Made by a program: the position numbers and the translations under genes. DNA of 64,000 bases from Paraconexibacter antarcticus (GTDB taxonomy: Bacteria; Actinomycetota; Thermoleophilia; Solirubrobacterales; Solirubrobacteraceae). Shown here in pieces: positions 42,662 through 51,876 of this stretch; the stretch's first letter is position 1, and each line of letters begins with the position of its first letter. Location of the stretch: contig NZ_CP098502.1 in NCBI RefSeq assembly GCF_024220175.1, positions 2,232,001 through 2,296,000 on the forward strand. Reading direction: 5' to 3'. The notes beneath the pieces were generated by a model, which worked only from the letters and a program-made list of their open reading frames with translations, made no database searches and was not told the DNA's origin.

Positions 42662-44038
42662 ATGCCCGCCACCGCTCGACGCCATCCGGCGGCCCTTCCA
42701 GACGACGGGCCGGCTCACACCAGCCGGGGAGCCGCGGCAATCCCGGGTCCCCGGATGCCCGCGGCGCTCCAGGCCGCCGAGTTCCTCGCCCGCCCCGGCG
42801 TCTTCCTGGAGCGCAACTGGCACCAGTACGGCGATGTGTTCAGCCTCCGGATCAAGGGCTTCGGAACGGGCCGGCACGTGGTCCTGGCCGACCCGGCCAT
42901 GATCGAGCAGGTCTTCAAGGGGAGCCCCACCGACCTGCGCCTCGGGGAGGTCGCCGACAAGTTCCTCACACCGATCACCGGGCCCTCCTCGCTGCTTGTG
43001 CTGGACGGCGACGAGCATCTCGCCCACCGCCGGCTGATCCTGCCGCCGTTCCACGGCGAGCGCATGCTCGCCTACGCCGGGATCATGGCCGAGGCCACCG
43101 ACCGCTCCATTGAGCGGTGGCCGCTCGACGAGCCGTTCGCGCTCCGCCCGCGCATGGCCGACATCACGATGGAGGTCGTCATGCGGACGGTCTTCGGCGT
43201 CGAGCAAGGGCACCGCTACCAGGAACTGAGCGCTGCGCTCCTCACGCTGCTCGGCAACACGAACGTCGCAAACGTCCTCTCGCTCGCCTTCCCGCGACTG
43301 CGCCGCGACTTCGGTCCCATCCGCACCTGGTCGAACTTCCAGCGCGACAAGGCCCGCGTCGACACGCTGCTCAACGCTGAGATCGCCCGGCGTCGGCAGA
43401 GCGACCTCGACGACCGCGAGGACATCCTCTCGATGCTGCTCCTCGCCAACCGCCGGGACGGGGCGAAGCTGTCCGACGACGAGCTCCACGACGAGCTCAT
43501 CACGATGCTGCTCGCCGGGCACGAGACGACCGCCTCGGCCCTGGCGTGGACGTTCGATCTGCTCCTGCACCACCCTGAGGTCCTCGCCACGCTCCAGGAC
43601 AGCCTCCGGCGGGGCGACGACAGCTACCTCGAGGCGACCGTGCAGGAGGCGCTGAGGTTGCGACCGGTCGTCGCCACATCGCAGCGGATCCTCCACGCCC
43701 CGATGGCGGTCGGCGACCACGAGCTCCCGAGCGGGATCACAATCCTCGCGGGCATCTGGCTCGTCCACCGACGGCCTGACATCTACCCCGACCCGCTCGC
43801 CTTCCGGCCGGAGCGCTTCCTCAACAAGCGGCCGGGCACGTACACGTGGATCCCGTTCGGCGGTGGGGTCCGGCGCTGCATCGGTGCCAACTTCGCGCCC
43901 ATGGAGATGAAGGTGGTGCTTCGCCAGGTGCTTACGCAGGTGAACCTCACGGCGGCCTCCCCGAAACTCGAGCGACCCGTCAACCGGGTCGTGCTGCTCG
44001 CCCCGCGACACGGGACCATGGCCATCCGGCGCCGCTGA
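42662..44038 (+). CDS. Cytochrome P450 (paralogue of 26450-27826)
   Basis: The 458-residue protein has AGHETT (285-290), E329-x-x-R332 and the heme loop FGGGVRRCIG with Cys406. A GAGGAG site lies 7 bases before ATG 42662. It is followed after 48 bases by a TetR gene, repeating the P450-TetR order at 27826-25725. It may hydroxylate a substrate of the adjacent mce systems before SDR and BVMO act. The closest relative in the window is the P450 at 26450. Confidence 0.92.
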   Translation: MPATARRHPAALPDDGPAHTSRGAAAIPGPRMPAALQAAEFLARPGVFLERNWHQYGDVFSLRIKGFGTGRHVVLADPAMIEQVFKGSPTDLRLGEVADKFLTPITGPSSLLVLDGDEHLAHRRLILPPFHGERMLAYAGIMAEATDRSIERWPLDEPFALRPRMADITMEVVMRTVFGVEQGHRYQELSAALLTLLGNTNVANVLSLAFPRLRRDFGPIRTWSNFQRDKARVDTLLNAEIARRRQSDLDDREDILSMLLLANRRDGAKLSDDELHDELITMLLAGHETTASALAWTFDLLLHHPEVLATLQDSLRRGDDSYLEATVQEALRLRPVVATSQRILHAPMAVGDHELPSGITILAGIWLVHRRPDIYPDPLAFRPERFLNKRPGTYTWIPFGGGVRRCIGANFAPMEMKVVLRQVLTQVNLTAASPKLERPVNRVVLLAPRHGTMAIRRR

Positions 44039-44086
44039 CGCGACCCGCCGGGGCCGGGGCCGGAAGGTCGGTCCGGTAGCATATCG

Positions 44087-44749
44087 ATGGTGGCGCCGCG
44101 TCCTGCACACGATGGACCCGACCGCAGAACCAGCGTCACGCGCGTCCGGTTGGCCGCCGCCGACCGACGCGAGCACATCCTGGACGCAGCCCGTACGGTG
44201 TTCCTGCGATCCGGCCTCGCGGGGGCCCGGATGCGCGACATCAGCGTCCTGGCCGGGATCAACCAGGCGCTCATCTACCGCCACTTCGACTCAAAGCAGG
44301 AACTGTTCGAGGCCGCCATCGCCAAGCCGTTCGAGGACACGGTAGAACGCCTCCTCGCCTACGGGTTCGACGCAGACCGCTATCTCGAATCGCCGGAGCT
44401 GCGGCGGGAGAGGCTGGCGAACCTCCTCCACACGCTGCTGACCGGCCTGGACTACCTGTTGCCGCTGCTGAGCGTGCTGATGTTCGCCGAACCCGACCGT
44501 GGGCGAGAGTTCTATCGCGAGCGCGTGGACCGGACGATCGACGTGTTCGTGGAGCAGATCGAGGCGTTCAGCGACACGTGGGAGCATCGGGACTTCGATG
44601 TCCGCCTCGTGGTGCTCTCGGGGCTCGCCACCTGCGTCGCGGTCAACCTCGACACGAAGCTCGGTCACGCATCCTCCTCCGACCGCGCGCAGCTCGCCGC
44701 CGCCCTCGCGGACAACATCCTCCTCGGGCTGGAGGCATGTCCGGGCTGA
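44087..44749 (+). CDS. TetR-family regulator (mce-module paralogue 2)
   Basis: The 220-residue protein has an HTH (RTVFLRSGLAGARMRDISVLAGINQALIYRHF), the SKQELFEAAIAKPFEDTVERLL extension and a LLPLLSVLMFAEPDRGREFY segment, all matching the regulators at 25725 and 55691. It probably forms an operon with the P450 and converges on mce operon 2 (63-base gap). The start ATG 44087 is close to the P450 stop. A candidate target is the ATTGTAA-type site at 42591. Confidence 0.9.
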   Translation: MVAPRPAHDGPDRRTSVTRVRLAAADRREHILDAARTVFLRSGLAGARMRDISVLAGINQALIYRHFDSKQELFEAAIAKPFEDTVERLLAYGFDADRYLESPELRRERLANLLHTLLTGLDYLLPLLSVLMFAEPDRGREFYRERVDRTIDVFVEQIEAFSDTWEHRDFDVRLVVLSGLATCVAVNLDTKLGHASSSDRAQLAAALADNILLGLEACPG

Positions 44750-44812
44750 ACGGCCGGGCCCGCGGATGGCACGGCGCGAGGGCGTCGCCGGGCGGCGGAC
44801 GCTCCACGTCGG

Positions 44813-46219
44813 TCAGGGCGCGGCGCGGCTCAGCCGCGGGAAGTAGGCGGTCTTGCCATCGAACGTCCACGGGCCCTGTTCGTGGCACGGGGGGACCCCG
44901 CCGAACGGCGGAAGGTACGCGGGATTACGCAGGTGTCGGCAGTCGAAGCTCGCCAGGCCCTTCGCGATTCCGCTGACGAAGCCCGGCTTCGGGTAGGGAT
45001 TACCGCGGTTGCTCGGCAGGCGCTTGACCCACCCGGCGACGGTCTCGTTCCAGATGTTGATGAGCCCGTTGGCGTAGCTGAACACGCGGTCGCCAGGCCC
45101 GACGTACGTTCCGTTGTGCACTTGCGCGACGTTGGCCAGCGTCGTGATCACCGAATCGCGGTTCGTGCCCAGGAGCCGGAGGACTGGTACCACGTCCCGG
45201 AGCGCCGGGTAGGTCTGCCGCAGGGCGGGGCCGGAGGCATGCAGGATCGACGTGAGGGCCGGTAGGCCACGGTTGCCCGCCCGGATCACGGCCGGTGATC
45301 GGCTGAGCAGGCGCCGCACCTCGGGCCCGGTCGCCTGGATCTCATCGAGCGCCGGGCCGAGCGCGGGCGCGGCGGGCCGTAGCGCCCCGACCGTCCGATG
45401 CAGATCCCCCGTGGCGGCCCCCAGGCGCCCCGTCGCAGTGCGCAGGGCGCGCAGGAACGCAGGCAGCTCGTGGACGGTCGCGGCGATGCGGCGATTGCGC
45501 TCGCCGGTGACGCTCAGCACGAGCCGGCTCGATCGGACCGCCGCGCGCAGGGCGCCGTCGCGCTCACCGATCGCGCCGAAGACATCGCCGGCGTTCGCCA
45601 GCAGCGATCGCAGGTCCGCGCTCTGCGCGGCGAGCCGGCCGGTGACGTGCGCCAGGTCGGCGCTGACGGGCGCCATTCGCGCCACGGAGTCGCTGAGGTC
45701 CTGCTGGCGGCCGGCCATGCCCTCGGCCAGCCCGGCGAGCAGCGCGCGCATACGCCTCCGGGTGCTCGGGGCGAAGACGCCGAGCACATCCTCGAGTTGC
45801 TGCGCGGGCCGCGCCGCGGACACCGGGAGCTGCCCGCCGTCGGGCACCGCGCTCGCGCTCCGTGAACCCGGGGTGAGTTCGAGGTAGGTCTCGCCGAGCA
45901 ACGACTTGCTCCGGAGGATCACGGTCGCGTCCGTGCGGATGGGCACGAATGGGCCGCGCAGCTCGATCGTCGCCCGCGCCGCTGCTCCGACCCGGTCGAC
46001 GGCGACGACCTGGCCGACACTCACCCCGGCCATCCGCACGTCCGCCATCGGGTACAGGTTCAACGCCTGCGGCAGCGCGACGCGCACCCGGTAGCCCTTG
46101 GCGGAGAGCGGGACACGGCCGCCGAAGGCCTGCCACACGAAGATCGCCGCCACGGCGCTCGCCATCATCATCACGAGGGCGGGTAGCAGGCGCCGCAGGC
46201 CGGGGTTCTGCGTGTCCAT
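44813..46219 (-). CDS. mceF: MceF-family protein, operon 2
   Basis: The 468-residue protein has exactly the length of MceF of operon 1. It has an anchor at about 10-30, an MCE domain (YRVRVALPQALNLYPMADVRMAGVSVGQV), LRSKSLLGETYLELTP, then WNETVAGWVKRLPSNRGNPYPKPGF and FDCRHLRNPAYLPPFGGVPPC. ATG 46219 overlaps the mceE stop as ATGA; the longer frame to 46390 is excluded. It ends the minus-strand operon. Confidence 0.92.
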   Translation of the reverse strand: MDTQNPGLRRLLPALVMMMASAVAAIFVWQAFGGRVPLSAKGYRVRVALPQALNLYPMADVRMAGVSVGQVVAVDRVGAAARATIELRGPFVPIRTDATVILRSKSLLGETYLELTPGSRSASAVPDGGQLPVSAARPAQQLEDVLGVFAPSTRRRMRALLAGLAEGMAGRQQDLSDSVARMAPVSADLAHVTGRLAAQSADLRSLLANAGDVFGAIGERDGALRAAVRSSRLVLSVTGERNRRIAATVHELPAFLRALRTATGRLGAATGDLHRTVGALRPAAPALGPALDEIQATGPEVRRLLSRSPAVIRAGNRGLPALTSILHASGPALRQTYPALRDVVPVLRLLGTNRDSVITTLANVAQVHNGTYVGPGDRVFSYANGLINIWNETVAGWVKRLPSNRGNPYPKPGFVSGIAKGLASFDCRHLRNPAYLPPFGGVPPCHEQGPWTFDGKTAYFPRLSRAAP

Positions 46220-47499
46220 CAGCGTTCGGGGCAGAGGGTCGAGGCACCGAGCAGCAACTTCACGAGCGGGCCGGCGGCACCGAGCACGGGCTCGCTCAGC
46301 TGCTCGCAGTTGAACATCACGATCGCGCGCGCGGCGCTGCCGTGCGCGTCTCCGGTGCTGAACAGCGAGTTGAAGTTGTGGAACCACCACGGCGCCCAGT
46401 ACAGGAACCCCTCGTCGTCGAAGCCGAGCTTCTGGCCCGGAGGGTTGTACGCAAGCTCGTTGAGCACGTAGTTGGTCCCCTTGAGGTTGGTCACGAGCCC
46501 CGGGACCTGGGACCGAAGGTCGGTCAGCGCCGCGCCAGCGTCGCGGAGCACCGGTGCCGCCTCCGCGACGAACGGACGCACCGGCTCGGAGAGCACCCGA
46601 GCGGTCCGCTGCGCGAACGGGCGCGCTGCGTCGAGCGCTGCCGGCAACCGCCGTGTCGCCGGCCTGAGCGCCGCGATCGTCGGCTGCAGCGCGCGGGCGA
46701 GGCCTCCAGCGTCCGCCAGCGCCGCGGCGGTCGTCCTGAGCGTGCCCGGAAGCCGGGCGACGGACTGCCTCAGCGGTCGCTCTTGCTCGGCGAGCGCGAG
46801 CAGTGTCGTGTTCGCCGACGAGACGAGCTGCCGCAGCCGCCCGTCGCTAGCGGCGGCGTCGCTGACCCGCGCGAGGTTGTGTACGAGCCGCGCGAGCTCC
46901 ACGCGTCGCTGCGCCAGCGCCGCGCTCACGCCATGCAACTGGCCGACTGTCGGCCCGAGCGTCCGCAGGAGGCGGCGCAGGTTAACCCCCTGGCGCGTGG
47001 TGCCCTGCTCCACCGACGCGAGCAAGGACGTGAAGAACTCGCGTGTGTCGGCATCCAGCGACGAGAGCAGGTCGGCCAGCGGTACCGGGGCCCGAGTGCG
47101 GGCGATGTCGACGGTGGCGCCGTCCGCGAGGGACGGGGCCGGCGGCCGACCGGGATCGAGCTCGACCTGCATGTCCTTGAGCGGCGTGACCGGGACCAGC
47201 GAGACGCGAGCATTGGCGTAGACGCGGCGGAGCCGGCTCCGGTCGATCTCGAGGGTGACCAGGGCCCGCCCGTCAGTGGCCCGCAGACCGGCGACGGTCC
47301 CCACCTGCACCCCCGCGACCTGGACCGGTTGGCCCAAGCCCGGGGCGATGCCGTGCGCTGCGGTCACCTGCGCCTTGATCTGGTATGTGTGCCGGAACGG
47401 GATCGGTGCCCGCTCGTGGACCAGCACGTAGGCTGCGGCGACGAGGCCGGCGCAGGCCACCGCGAGGAAGAGCACCACGGACCACGACCGGCGCGCCAT
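46219..47499 (-). CDS. mceE: MceE-family protein, operon 2
   Basis: The 426-residue protein has an N-terminal helix VVLFLAVACAGLVAAAYVLV. It contains a Cys, but AVAC within the hydrophobic core is not a good lipobox. The MCE domain starts YQIKAQVTAAHGIAPGLGQPVQVAGVQVG. NELAYNPPGQKLGFDDEGFLYWAPWWFHNFNSLF and the end STLCPER match the paralogues. I chose ATG 47499, overlapping the mceD stop; the open frame to 48000 is antisense-free but lies inside mceD. Confidence 0.92.
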   Translation of the reverse strand: MARRSWSVVLFLAVACAGLVAAAYVLVHERAPIPFRHTYQIKAQVTAAHGIAPGLGQPVQVAGVQVGTVAGLRATDGRALVTLEIDRSRLRRVYANARVSLVPVTPLKDMQVELDPGRPPAPSLADGATVDIARTRAPVPLADLLSSLDADTREFFTSLLASVEQGTTRQGVNLRRLLRTLGPTVGQLHGVSAALAQRRVELARLVHNLARVSDAAASDGRLRQLVSSANTTLLALAEQERPLRQSVARLPGTLRTTAAALADAGGLARALQPTIAALRPATRRLPAALDAARPFAQRTARVLSEPVRPFVAEAAPVLRDAGAALTDLRSQVPGLVTNLKGTNYVLNELAYNPPGQKLGFDDEGFLYWAPWWFHNFNSLFSTGDAHGSAARAIVMFNCEQLSEPVLGAAGPLVKLLLGASTLCPER

Positions 47500-49052
47500 C
47501 ACGGCCTCCGGCCCGGCTTGGGGGTGACGAGCAGCTTCCGCAGGAGGTCCCGGCGCTGCGCGTCGGACCCGGTCAGTGCCCGGAGCATGCTCTGCTGTCG
47601 GCGGAGCTGCTCGGCGCCAACCTTCGGGGCTGGGACAGAGCGCAGGCCGGGCGGCAGCCCGGGCCTCGAGCGCGCTTTCAGGTCCGGCAGGGGCTGGCGC
47701 TCGCACGGTTGGTCGGGTCGGTACTCGGGCACCTTCCCCGCCCCGAGCCAGACCGGACGCAGGCCCTGCAGGTTGCCATAGCCGATGACCTCGCCGATCC
47801 CGGGCAGGTCGCCGACAAGGGTGTTCTCGGACTCCGACAGGCCGATTCTGAGTGTGCCGCCGTTGCCGTCGAAACCCGGCGAGGTCTGGGTGAGGTTCGC
47901 CGTCATGTGCAGCAGGTCCTGCCATGCCGGCCGGCCCGTCGACAGCCCTGAGTCCGGCACCTCCGTCTTCAGGACGGGGAGCACGTTCCGGGAGATGCAT
48001 CGCGCCGCCGGAGCGGCGAGCGCGAACGCGGTCGCGAGCCCCCGCTCGACGCCTGGAAGGCTGGCGTTGACGAGCGGCAGCGCACGTACGAGCGCCGGCA
48101 GCTCGGACGGGTCGGTGACCGCCTGCACCGCGCGCAGCAGCCGGGTCCCGCTCGCCAGCGTCGCCGGGAGCCTGCGTAGCGTCGGCCGAAGCTCACCGGC
48201 GTACGACCCGAGGGCCGGCAGCGCGCCGTCGAGCAGGCGTAGGTTGACGGGAGCGACCCGGAGCACCTCGTCCAACCTGCGCACGCTCGCGGCCAGCGCG
48301 CCGTCGTCGCCGCCGAGCGCGGCGGCGACCCGGTCGACGTTCGTGACGAGGCCCCCGAGAGCCGCTGGGTCGCTCGCCAGTTGGGCAGTCACATTGCCGC
48401 CCGCCGCGACCGCCCGGTGCAGGTCCCCGGGCTGCGTGCCCTGGACGGCGCCCGCCACCCGGCGGATGCTCGTCAGCGATCGATCGAGCTCGCGCGTCGC
48501 GCGGCGCAGACCGCGGTACCCGCTCCGTGCTCGGGGTCCGCCGAGCCCGGTCGCCATCGCGCGCATGCTCCGGGTGATGGCATCCCGGGCCGGCGTGTCG
48601 AGGACGCTGAGCACCTGATCGACCTGCACCGGCCCGCGCGTGCGGTTAACCGGGATCGTCATCCCCGATCGCAGCGGGCCGGCCGGCGGTGCCCCCGGCT
48701 GCACGTCGACGTAGAAGCTGCCCTCGAACAGCAACCGCGGCCGGACCGACAGCGCAGCGTTTGCGAGCAGGCCGTCGGCCCGGACGATCCGCATCGTGAC
48801 GAGCGTCGTGTGATCGGGCCCCGCGGAGAGCCGCCTCACCCGGCCGATGTCGACGCCGGCAACCCGGACCGGGTCACCGGGCTTGAGCTGATTCGAGCTC
48901 CGGAAGACGCCGCGCAGCTCGAAATCGCGGGCGAACGGCCCGCGGCCGCCGAACGCCACGTACGTGAGCGCGACCACCAGCACCGTCGCCAGCGCCGCGG
49001 CACGGAGGTAGCGGCGCTCGGTGCCGCGGGATTCGACGCGCGTGCGGGTCAC
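47499..49052 (-). CDS. mceD: MceD-family protein, operon 2
   Basis: The 517-residue protein has a GTG start overlapping the mceC stop. Anchor at about 15-34, MCE domain (FELRGVFRSSNQLKPGDPVRVAGVDIG), and SPGFDGNGGTLRIGLSES. It is shorter than the other two MceD proteins because it lacks the Pro/Ala-rich tail. It still ends with a related basic amphipathic piece (RDLLRKLLVTPKPGRRP). Confidence 0.92.
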   Translation of the reverse strand: MTRTRVESRGTERRYLRAAALATVLVVALTYVAFGGRGPFARDFELRGVFRSSNQLKPGDPVRVAGVDIGRVRRLSAGPDHTTLVTMRIVRADGLLANAALSVRPRLLFEGSFYVDVQPGAPPAGPLRSGMTIPVNRTRGPVQVDQVLSVLDTPARDAITRSMRAMATGLGGPRARSGYRGLRRATRELDRSLTSIRRVAGAVQGTQPGDLHRAVAAGGNVTAQLASDPAALGGLVTNVDRVAAALGGDDGALAASVRRLDEVLRVAPVNLRLLDGALPALGSYAGELRPTLRRLPATLASGTRLLRAVQAVTDPSELPALVRALPLVNASLPGVERGLATAFALAAPAARCISRNVLPVLKTEVPDSGLSTGRPAWQDLLHMTANLTQTSPGFDGNGGTLRIGLSESENTLVGDLPGIGEVIGYGNLQGLRPVWLGAGKVPEYRPDQPCERQPLPDLKARSRPGLPPGLRSVPAPKVGAEQLRRQQSMLRALTGSDAQRRDLLRKLLVTPKPGRRP

Positions 49053-50521
49053 GGCTCGGCCCTCACGGTCGGCTGGACGCCGGCCTCACGCGCGAGCTCC
49101 CGGACCCCGGGTGGCTGCCGTGTGCGCACCGTGGTGTTGGCCTGGTCGCCGGCGGGGTTGCCGATGAGCTGCGGCTTGGTCGGCGGGTTGAAGACCGGGA
49201 ACGTCTCGGGGTACGGCTCGTTGCCCGCCTCGCACTCCCGTGTGTTCTCGTGCGGCGTGTTATTGATCGCGATCCCGGGGGACGGCGTCGGACTCTGCAG
49301 GAACTCCCCGAGCGCTCCGTAGTGGGTGATGCCAGTGCTCACGAGTGCGGGGCCCTGGCTGAACCCGGGGCCGCCGAAGCCCCAGCCGAAGGTCTCGGCC
49401 CAGAGGCTGACGATGTTGCACTGCCGCTGCGCGGGGGTCAGGACCTCGAGCGTGGTCTCTGCCGCCCGCACCGCCTGTGTGAGCTTGCGCACCGCGCCGT
49501 CCGTCGCTCGATCGCGGCTGCGGGCATCGAGCGCACGCAGCGTGGAGCGCAGCCTCGTACCGACGGGTGGGAGCGCCCGGAGCGGCGGCACCCCCGCCGC
49601 GAGGATCCGGTTGACCTCGCGGAGCGAGGGGCGCAGTCGCGGTGTCGCCTGCCCGACCTCTGTGAGGAGGTCCGCGAGCCTGACGAGGTCGGGCCGCGCG
49701 GCACCGAGCGCGGCGATCGTCGACCGCTCAGCAGGCACGGCCTCCTCGATGGACGACGCGAGGGCCGCGCGCTTGCGAGCGAGCGCGCCGAACGTCCGCT
49801 CGCCGCCGGCGGTGAGCCGTGCGAGATCGCCCGACACCGGTGCGAGGGCGCGCGTGAAGACGTGCAGCCCGTCGATGAACTGCGGCAGGCGCGCGCCGCG
49901 CGAGGCGAGAGTGGTGCCCACGACTCCCAGCGGAGGCAGCAACTCGGCGACCGACGCGATCGTCTGGTTGAGCCCGCCGCCGCGCCCGGCCAGGCCGTCG
50001 CCGAGGGAGATGAACGCGGCCTGCGCGCTCCGCGCCGTGCCGCGGTTGAAGACGTCGAGCAGATCGGTGAGCTCGACCGTCGGCAACGAGCGGGCGAGCG
50101 GCAGCTCCCCACCGTCCGGAATCGTGGTGGTGCTCCGACCTGGGATGACGTCGAGGTATGTGGCGCCGAGGATCGACGCCGAGCGCACCTTGACCTGTGT
50201 GTCGATCGGGAGCCGCCCGACCGAGCGGTTCAGGGCGAGCTCGATCCGGGCGCGGACCCGCTGCCGGGCCCCCGGCCGGAAGGCCTGCACGCGCGCGACC
50301 TGCCCCACTCGGAGCCCACCGATCCGGACGTCGTTCGTCTTGGCCAGGCGCTTGGCGTCCGGCAGCACCACGTCGATCCGGTAGCGGCGCTGCAGGGGCA
50401 GGCCGGTGTTGGCCGTGTACGAAACGTAGGCGATGCCTGCGAGCGCGGCGAGCACCACGAGGCCTATCACCGGGTACAGGCGCGTGGCATCACGACGGGA
50501 TGGCGGCTGCGTTCGGCGCAT
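49049..50521 (-). CDS. mceC: MceC-family protein, operon 2
   Basis: The 490-residue protein has an anchor at about 16-36, an MCE domain (YRIDVVLPDAKRLAKTNDVRIGGLRVG), the LTDLLDVFNR linker, CNIVSLWAETFGWGF, PSPGIAINNTPHEN and ECEAGNEPY. ATG 50521 overlaps the mceB stop as ATGA. It is more similar in motif layout to MceC of operon 3 than to operon 1 (both carry NEPYP...PVFN). Confidence 0.92.
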   Translation of the reverse strand: MRRTQPPSRRDATRLYPVIGLVVLAALAGIAYVSYTANTGLPLQRRYRIDVVLPDAKRLAKTNDVRIGGLRVGQVARVQAFRPGARQRVRARIELALNRSVGRLPIDTQVKVRSASILGATYLDVIPGRSTTTIPDGGELPLARSLPTVELTDLLDVFNRGTARSAQAAFISLGDGLAGRGGGLNQTIASVAELLPPLGVVGTTLASRGARLPQFIDGLHVFTRALAPVSGDLARLTAGGERTFGALARKRAALASSIEEAVPAERSTIAALGAARPDLVRLADLLTEVGQATPRLRPSLREVNRILAAGVPPLRALPPVGTRLRSTLRALDARSRDRATDGAVRKLTQAVRAAETTLEVLTPAQRQCNIVSLWAETFGWGFGGPGFSQGPALVSTGITHYGALGEFLQSPTPSPGIAINNTPHENTRECEAGNEPYPETFPVFNPPTKPQLIGNPAGDQANTTVRTRQPPGVRELAREAGVQPTVRAEP

Positions 50522-51876
50522 CACTTGAGCAGGAACTCCAGCAGCGATCTGATGGCCTCGGGATGGCGCGCGGCCAGCCGCAGCTTGGACGGCTCGACGA
50601 TCCGCGTGGTGGGCGGCAGGAGATTGCCTGGTCGCTGCGGGCCGGCCTCCGGAGCGTTGACGGGGATGGTCCCATGTCCGGGCGCTGCGTAGTCGTGACG
50701 GCATCCCGGCACGTTCAGGCCGAGGATCAGGCACTGCGCGTACACCCCGATGAGCGCCCCGCCCACGTGGGAGAGGGAGTCGTAGGGGGCGGACATCGCG
50801 GCGAAGTGGTAGACGAGCCCGAGCAGCGACTCAACCCCGCCGGTGTCGGTGACGCTGGTCAGCAGGCGCGAGGAATCGCTCGTGAAGGGGATCGCCCGGC
50901 GTGCGCCCTCCCGCAGGTGCGCGACCACCGGCGCCGCCGCCGTGAGCGCAGGCCGGCCCGCCGCGGCGGCGGCGCCGATCGCGCGCACCGCAGGGTCCCC
51001 GACCCGGGTGAACCGCGGCAGGCCCTCGGCGACCGCAGACAGGACGGGGGCGGCAGCGCGCAGATCTCCGAGCACCGGGGTACCCGCCACCGCTACCCGG
51101 CGCAGGGCACCGAGCCCCTCCCGTACCGCGGTGAGGGTCGCCGGCAGCAGCCGTACGGCGTGCCCGAGCGCCGCGGCGTGAGCGGCGGTCGCGGTGCCGG
51201 TCTCGGCCGCCGCCCGGACGACGCCCCGCAGCTCCCGGCGGCGCCGCGACAGCGCGCGCAGCACGTGGTCGCTCTGCACGGTTGCTGCGCGGATCACGCG
51301 GCGATGCTCATCGAGGATGGTCAACGCCCGCCGCGCCTCCACCAGCGCCGGGTTGGCTCGCCGCAGGATCGCGTTGATATCGCCGCCGCGGCCGGCCGTG
51401 CCCAACCCGAGCTCGTCGATGAGCACGCGGATTCGCTCGTCGACGGGAAGCTTGAACACGTCGATGACGTCCTGGAGGGAGACCGGGGCGGAGGTCCGGG
51501 CCAGCCGGACGGTCGGAGTCCCGTCACCGGCCGCCGGCAGCCGTGTCCTCGCCACGCCGGGGTCGCACTCGACGAAGTTCTCGCTGATCAGGCCCTCGGG
51601 CAGGATCCGGCAGCGTGCGTCGCTTCGGAAGGGCGCAAATTTCGCATCGACGTGGAAGCTGAGTCGTGCCTTGTTGGCGCCGGTGATTGCAACCGCATCG
51701 ACGGTCCCGGCGCGAACGCCGGCGATCTTCACCAGCTGCCCCGGCACGATCCCCTTGGCCGTGTCGAAGACTGCGGCGGCGCGGTACCGCGGCGGGCCCG
51801 TAACGTTGTTGCCGACGGCCAGGATCGCTCCGACCCCCGCCAGCGCCGCCATGAGCGCGAACGCCGCCCGTCTCAT
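50521..51876 (-). CDS. mceB: MceB-family protein, operon 2
   Basis: The 451-residue protein has an N-terminal helix RRAAFALMAALAGVGAILAV, an MCE domain YRAAAVFDTAKGIVPGQLVKIAGVRAG, the Cys-bounded CRILPEGLISENFVEC insert, a C-terminal CLILGLNVPGC pair, and a terminal SLLEFLLK helix. ATG 51876 overlaps the mceA stop. Same length as MceB of operon 3. Confidence 0.92.
   Translation of the reverse strand: MRRAAFALMAALAGVGAILAVGNNVTGPPRYRAAAVFDTAKGIVPGQLVKIAGVRAGTVDAVAITGANKARLSFHVDAKFAPFRSDARCRILPEGLISENFVECDPGVARTRLPAAGDGTPTVRLARTSAPVSLQDVIDVFKLPVDERIRVLIDELGLGTAGRGGDINAILRRANPALVEARRALTILDEHRRVIRAATVQSDHVLRALSRRRRELRGVVRAAAETGTATAAHAAALGHAVRLLPATLTAVREGLGALRRVAVAGTPVLGDLRAAAPVLSAVAEGLPRFTRVGDPAVRAIGAAAAAGRPALTAAAPVVAHLREGARRAIPFTSDSSRLLTSVTDTGGVESLLGLVYHFAAMSAPYDSLSHVGGALIGVYAQCLILGLNVPGCRHDYAAPGHGTIPVNAPEAGPQRPGNLLPPTTRIVEPSKLRLAARHPEAIRSLLEFLLK

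Noticed and set aside
46219-47499. Lipobox in MceE of operon 2
   Set aside because: The Cys in AVAC lies in the middle of the hydrophobic helix and lacks the usual Leu at -3; the other two MceE proteins have no Cys there.
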